Shown: positions 27,826 to 31,090 of the stretch, in pieces | How the letters are laid out: the number at the start of each line of letters is the position of its first letter | Position numbering within the stretch: position 1 is the first letter of the stretch | NCBI GenBank assembly: GCA_001310555.1 | Contig: BAXO01000065.1 | Span: 1 to 31,090, forward strand | Direction of reading: 5' to 3' | Source: Bacillus sp. JCM 19058 | GTDB lineage: Bacteria; Bacillota; Bacilli; Bacillales_H; Bacillaceae_D | DNA length: 31,090 bases | Notes under the pieces: generated by a model | Databases searched by the model: none | What the model was told of the DNA's origin: nothing | Seen by the model: the letters and a program-made list of their open reading frames with translations, nothing else | Position numbers and translations under genes: made by a program

Positions 27826-28736
27826 TTGGACATCCGTATTCTTAGATATTTTGTAACCGTTGCTAGGAATAAACAATTCACAGTTGCAGCAGAAGAGTTA
27901 CATATTTCTCAACCTTCGTTAAGCAATTCTATTAAACAATTGGAGCAAACGCTCGGGTGCAAGCTGTTTGAGCGAAGCACAAGAAAATTAGCTTTGACAG
28001 AACAGGGACAAGTACTTTATCAACACGCATGTAAGTTGTTAAATGAATTTGATCATATAATCAAAGAAATGGAGGATGTAAAAAAATATAGGTTTTGGAA
28101 AATTAAATATCGGAATAATTGAATCTTTTAGATATTTGCTCCCTCAAGTGATTAGTCATTTTAAAAACAAATACCCCACTATGGACATTAAAATAATTGA
28201 AATGAGCCCAAATGAAATAGAAAATAGTCTTAAGAATTATGAAATCCATATCGGTGTAACTTCTATTTTTAATAAAGATAATGAAAATGAAATGAACTAC
28301 ATCCCCATTTTTGAAGAAAGGTTAATATTAATCACCCCTCTGGAACACCGTCTAGAGAATTTTTCTAGCATAGATATTTCTGAGTTACAAAACGAAACAT
28401 TGATTCATAGTTTAACGGGATATAACGTTAGAGAAAGTTTGATTGAGGCTTATCAGAAAATTGAGTATATTCCTCGCATCAACTACGAAACAGAAAGCTT
28501 AGAAACAGCTAGAGTGTTAGTTGAATCCGGACTTGGCGTGTCAGTTGTACCTGAAGCTTCTTAAGCTTGATCCATTAAATAAAATTAAATTAATCTATCT
28601 TCAAGGAAAATTGCCAAAAAGAACAGTTTATATTTCGTATCATTCTCAGCGTTATTTATCTCCTGCTATACACAACTTTATATCAATAATTAGAGAGTTA
28701 TATTCACATGGCACTTTTATACTCCGTTCATTCTAG
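27826..28736 (+). pseudogene. LysR-family transcriptional regulator, two frame breaks
   Basis: TTG at 27826 is the start: AAAGGAGGG lies at proper spacing and MDIRILRYFVTVARNKQF is a canonical LysR beginning. The winged helix (FTVAAEELHISQPSLSNSIKQLEQTLGCKLFERS) is complete. The frame breaks at A7 28080-28086 (6 needed: NIGFGKLNIGIIESFRYLLPQVI) and near 28557 (one extra T: VVPEASKLDPLNKI). The effector domain (LEHRLENFSSIDISELQNE..., ESLETARVLVESGLGVSVVP) is typical. Corrected length is about 302 residues. Divergent from gltS and the likely regulator of the gltS-ureohydrolase operon. Confidence 0.85.
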
Positions 28737-28741
28737 ACTAT

Positions 28742-29050
28742 ACTATTTTGTATTTGGACTTATGGCCAACAATAAAAGAGGCGTTTCCCCTCAACAATTT
28801 TACTATTAGACTACCTCTGGATGAAGATAAGAAAATGATTATAAAAGAACAGTTAATTCAAGCCAGTGAGATGATTCGTATGCTAGGTGATAAGTATGGT
28901 GTTTGTTTAATAGAGTTTTGAGATCATGCCATAACTAAGAATAATAGCTTATGGTCCAAAAATTGTGTTCATCCTAGTTCCCTTGGTTATCATGAAATGG
29001 ATCTAGTTGCATATGAAGGGTATAGGAAATGGCTTCAGACAACAACATAA
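28742..29050 (+). pseudogene. C-terminal remnant of a GDSL/SGNH esterase
   Basis: An open reading frame without a start begins immediately after the LysR stop (ILYLDLWPTIKEAFPLNNF, then LPLDEDKKMIIKEQLIQASEMIRMLGDKYGV). It has an in-frame TGA at 28919-28921 and continues to 29050 through WSKNCVHPSSLGYHEM. HPSxxGY with an upstream acidic or polar residue is block V of SGNH hydrolases (catalytic His). The blocks with the nucleophile Ser, Gly and Asn are absent, so the 5' two thirds have been lost. Six nucleotides separate it from the LysR gene, which marks a deletion or recombination junction. Confidence 0.6.
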
Positions 29051-29115
29051 CTACAATAAGAAAGGTCTTCGCGCTTTATTAAGTAAAAGGGCGCACTATT
29101 CTAATTGCGATCTCT

Positions 29116-29165
29116 ACTGACTAGACAGTTTATACTTCTTTTGAGAGATAACCTGTCTAGTCAGT
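29116..29165. repeat. Inverted pair of near-palindromic CTGnCTAGnCAG sites
   Basis: ACTGACTAGACAG (29116-29128) and CTGTCTAGTCAGT (29153-29165) are perfect inverted copies 24 bp apart, and each copy is itself nearly palindromic around CTAG. An outer AATCTCT-like pair (29109-29115/29172-29178) extends the symmetry. No T-tract follows, so it is not a simple terminator. It lies between convergent gene ends (esterase remnant and CPBP). Confidence 0.5.
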
Positions 29166-29227
29166 AACAGGAGAGATTAGTAACCATAACCACCCCACCC
29201 CTATAAGGTAAATATGTTTTAGTTGTA

Positions 29228-29941
29228 TCATATTGATAAATTAGTCTGTTCACTTTTTAGAACTTTAACTTCAAACGGATATAAAATTAAATGAAAGCAT
29301 ATATGAACCAGTATTGCAGCAATTATGCCATTATCATAAAATTGCCATCCACAAATAATGCCTACAAGCATATTGCCAATAAAGATGTAGCTATACAGTG
29401 TAAATGACTTACCAGCTATTGACGAACCTTGATAGTGTGCTAGCGTAAAAATCAAACTAGATACAACAATAGATGAGAGTACCGATATTCCTTCTGTTAG
29501 GTAAGATTGCGTTAACCAAAGTAATAAACTCATTATGCCCCAACGAAAAATTAACTCTTCAACTACACTTGCATATAGTATTCGATTCGCGATACCAATT
29601 GAATTTCTATGTTTTTCAATCTTATAAAAAGCTTTGCCTAAACGAGGTTTAAAGAAACCATAATAGATTACAATATGTGTAATTGAACACCCAATAGCTA
29701 CTAAGGCAGCATCAATCCAACTACTAATATAGATATTTTCTGTATTAAGATTAATTTTATTAATTAGTGCAACACCCAATGCAACAAATATACTTAGGAA
29801 AACGATTTGTAAAATAATAGCTACAATAATTGGTACGTCTCTTTTTCCCGAAGCCTTTTTATTATTAAGCAAAATTGAAGAAATAGTCGTTCCCGGAATA
29901 GAGATAGAAACAAGAGTTATAAACATCGCCCAATTAAACAT
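29228..29941 (-). CDS. CPBP-family intramembrane metalloprotease
   Basis: Intact, 237 residues; ATG 29941 follows GAGGG. Seven or eight helices. Catalytic motifs are E128-E129-x-x-x-R133 (VVEELIFRW), the second motif FTLAHYQG with the zinc-ligand His, and a third His near IAAILVHICFH. The family (also called Abi or CAAX protease-like) includes prenyl-protein proteases and bacteriocin or pheromone processing and immunity proteins. A possible 30-codon peptide gene lies directly upstream (12 bp) in the same orientation, and the recombinase lies before that. This suggests either peptide processing or simply a mobile cargo gene. Confidence 0.85.
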   Translation of the reverse strand: MFNWAMFITLVSISIPGTTISSILLNNKKASGKRDVPIIVAIILQIVFLSIFVALGVALINKINLNTENIYISSWIDAALVAIGCSITHIVIYYGFFKPRLGKAFYKIEKHRNSIGIANRILYASVVEELIFRWGIMSLLLWLTQSYLTEGISVLSSIVVSSLIFTLAHYQGSSIAGKSFTLYSYIFIGNMLVGIICGWQFYDNGIIAAILVHICFHLILYPFEVKVLKSEQTNLSI

Positions 29942-29952
29942 GATTAGATCCC

Positions 29953-30045
29953 TCAGTAATTAGATAAAACAATTTTTTTGGCAAAATCTCTAAATTGCTT
30001 TGTTTCTTTTAAGGATAATTTAGAATAATACGTTTCTATAACCAT
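29953..30045 (-). CDS. Possible 30-residue peptide upstream of the CPBP protease
   Basis: ATG 30045 follows GAGAGGAAG. The 30-codon frame encodes MVIETYYSKLSLKETKQF followed by RDFAKKIVLSNY, a basic, probably amphipathic helix without Cys. The stop overlaps the ribosome binding site of the CPBP gene (TGAGGG), which is typical of translational coupling. It could be a substrate or signal peptide for the protease, a leader peptide, or chance. I know of no homologue and the call rests on position and the binding site only. Confidence 0.35.
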   Translation of the reverse strand: MVIETYYSKLSLKETKQFRDFAKKIVLSNY

Positions 30046-30075
30046 GTCACCACTTCCTCTCAGTCCTTTCTTTAC

Positions 30076-30642
30076 CTATAAATCCAATGCTTGAACAGTA
30101 GCATCCATATCGTCCTGAGTGATACCGATATATCTCAAGGTTATTGCTTCAGAACTATGATTGAACATTTTCATCAATAGAGTAATACTTGTCCCCCTTT
30201 TAATTTGATGGTATCCAAACGTTTTTCGGAGAGAATGCGTGCCGATATTATCAATGCCTAATTCCTCAGCAGCATCATTGATGATGTTCCATGCCTGAAC
30301 TCGCGAAATAGGGTTGTTTACACTTTCGACTTTTAAACAAATAGTCTTCGGGATTTCCTGAATAATAGTCATCTGCATAATTCGATATGGCTTTTTTTAC
30401 CCCTTTGGAAAGGGCTACTTTATTTTCTTTGCCTGTTTTTATCTCTTTTAATACAAGGTGAGTGCGTACCTTACTTTTTTCATCTAACACATGCTTAAAT
30501 TGTATTCGAACTAAATCAGATATTCGATAGGGGCATTGATGCCAATCGTAAATAAAAGATAGTTCCTCTCACTTTGAGCTAAAAGGATTTTTTTCATGCT
30601 TTCTATTTTTTTTATATCCCGTATAGGCTCTACATATTTCAT
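30076..30642 (-). pseudogene. Tyrosine recombinase (phage/ICE-type integrase catalytic domain), frameshifted
   Basis: ATG 30642 (MKYVEPIRDIKKIESMKKIL) follows AGGTG. The first catalytic Arg lies in YRISDLVRIQFKHV, reached only after a shift near 30530. The middle (LVLKEIKTGKENKVALSKGVKKAI) carries the beta-hairpin Lys. After a second shift near 30320 come the HxxR box THSLRKTFGYH, the second His in FNHSSEAITLRY and the Tyr nucleophile in LRYIGI. About 188 residues: a catalytic domain with almost no arm or core-binding domain, the short form seen in many Firmicutes integrases or integrase-like proteins. As given it is inactive. No attachment-site duplication can be tested inside this window. 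Confidence 0.85.
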
Positions 30643-30683
30643 AACCATCACCTGATTTAAATTAATATATTCTTATTTTGAGA

Positions 30684-30983
30684 TTACCTGTTTCCATCTG
30701 ATTTAAAAATTAATACGTGACCCATTCGCTGGGCTAAGTGTCTGGCATTTTCTTTTGATAAGGGGTAATCGTTTATAATGCTCCAATCATTGTCAATAAA
30801 GTCAATCACGATTTCAGGTTCACCTTCATGCTTCGGATAGGATTCCTTCACTTGATTGAAAAATGTCAAAGCTTCTTCGTAAGTTTTTCCTATACATAAA
30901 GTTAGAATATTATAGAACTCGTCATTAACTAAGTCTATTTCTGTGAAAGTAATAGCATGTTCTTGTCCTGTTAAACTCGTCAT
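30684..30983 (-). CDS. Hypothetical 99-residue acidic protein
   Basis: ATG 30983 follows AAAGGAGCG at good spacing. The protein is soluble and acidic, with no signal or membrane segment (TSLTGQEHAITFTEIDL..., TYEEALTFFNQVKESYP, IVIDFIDNDWSIINDYPLSKENARHLAQRMG). I do not recognise a family. It lies 42 bp upstream of the recombinase on the same strand and may be its operon partner, for instance a phage- or element-borne gene. Confidence 0.65.
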   Translation of the reverse strand: MTSLTGQEHAITFTEIDLVNDEFYNILTLCIGKTYEEALTFFNQVKESYPKHEGEPEIVIDFIDNDWSIINDYPLSKENARHLAQRMGHVLIFKSDGNR

Positions 30984-31063
30984 TTTATCGCTCCTTTAAT
31001 CTTCTAATTTCACAACTCGTTCTACGGCTCTACATAATATTTTCCCAAATCGATTCAATATAA

Positions 31064-31090
31064 CATAATATAATTATAACATATATTATG
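31064..31090. promoter_or_regulatory. Perfect AT-rich palindrome with promoter at the window edge
   Basis: CATAATATA (31064-31072) and TATATTATG (31082-31090) are perfect 9-bp arms 9 bp apart. On the minus strand TATAAT lies inside (31078-31073), about 95 nt upstream of the 99-residue gene. A related TACATAATAT lies at 31031-31040. This could be a repressor site of the recombinase unit. The sequence is cut at the window end. Confidence 0.4.

Noticed and set aside
1..31090. CRISPR arrays, tRNA or rRNA genes and complete insertion sequences
   Set aside because: No regularly spaced repeats, cloverleaf structures, rRNA-like blocks or transposase motifs were found on either strand.

Overview
The window looks like a chromosomal accessory region of a low-GC Gram-positive endospore-former-type bacterium (Bacillaceae). 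The reasons are AT-rich DNA, strong AGGAGG-type ribosome binding sites with TTG and GTG starts, Bacillus-like families (CPBP proteases, DUF998, YbfB-like MFS, GltS, CGNR regulators) and two repeat elements of a kind I recall as dispersed in Bacillaceae genomes (11-105 and about 11586-11757). I see no tRNA, rRNA, CRISPR array or complete insertion sequence.

Layout: 391-1418 is a leucine-rich-repeat membrane protein. 1806-4298 (minus) holds a broken ABC-2 permease and a broken subtilisin-like protease with a HEAT-like tail. 5179-8266 (minus) holds a VOC protein, an alpha/beta hydrolase with its TetR regulator, and a HIT protein. 8513-9895 is a TetR-CPBP protease pair. 10120-11415 (minus) holds DUF998 and VOC proteins. 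11893-14311 is a more GC-rich, probably imported TetR/DHA2-MFS efflux locus with two near-identical palindromic operators. 14487-16251 is a second MFS/TetR pair sharing a 22-bp operator. 16381-19911 holds an alpha/beta hydrolase, an APH-type kinase and a CGNR regulator divergent from a dehalogenase/epoxide-hydrolase-like enzyme. 20988-25272 holds a solute-binding lipoprotein and FAD oxidoreductase divergent from an AraC regulator. 25481-28736 holds a ureohydrolase and a GltS glutamate symporter divergent from a LysR regulator. 28742-29050 is a GDSL esterase remnant. 29228-30983 (minus) holds an unknown 99-aa protein, a broken tyrosine recombinase, a possible 30-aa peptide and a CPBP protease.

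Functionally this is a chain of small, locally regulated modules: one regulator plus one enzyme or transporter, often with a visible operator. Themes are efflux and detoxification (two MFS pumps, VOC proteins, three alpha/beta hydrolases, an APH-like kinase), nutrient use (solute-binding protein/FAD oxidoreductase/AraC; ureohydrolase/GltS/LysR) and membrane proteases.

The most striking property is that most genes are interrupted. About twenty of the breaks lie in A or T runs of 6-8 nt, and nearly all of those are repaired by removing one base. This points first to a systematic homopolymer over-call in the sequence. Slippage mutagenesis or transcriptional slippage are less likely alternatives. 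Other breaks (nonsense codons, missing 5' ends, frameshifts outside runs) suggest that some decay is real. The label 'pseudogene' below therefore means 'interrupted as given here'.
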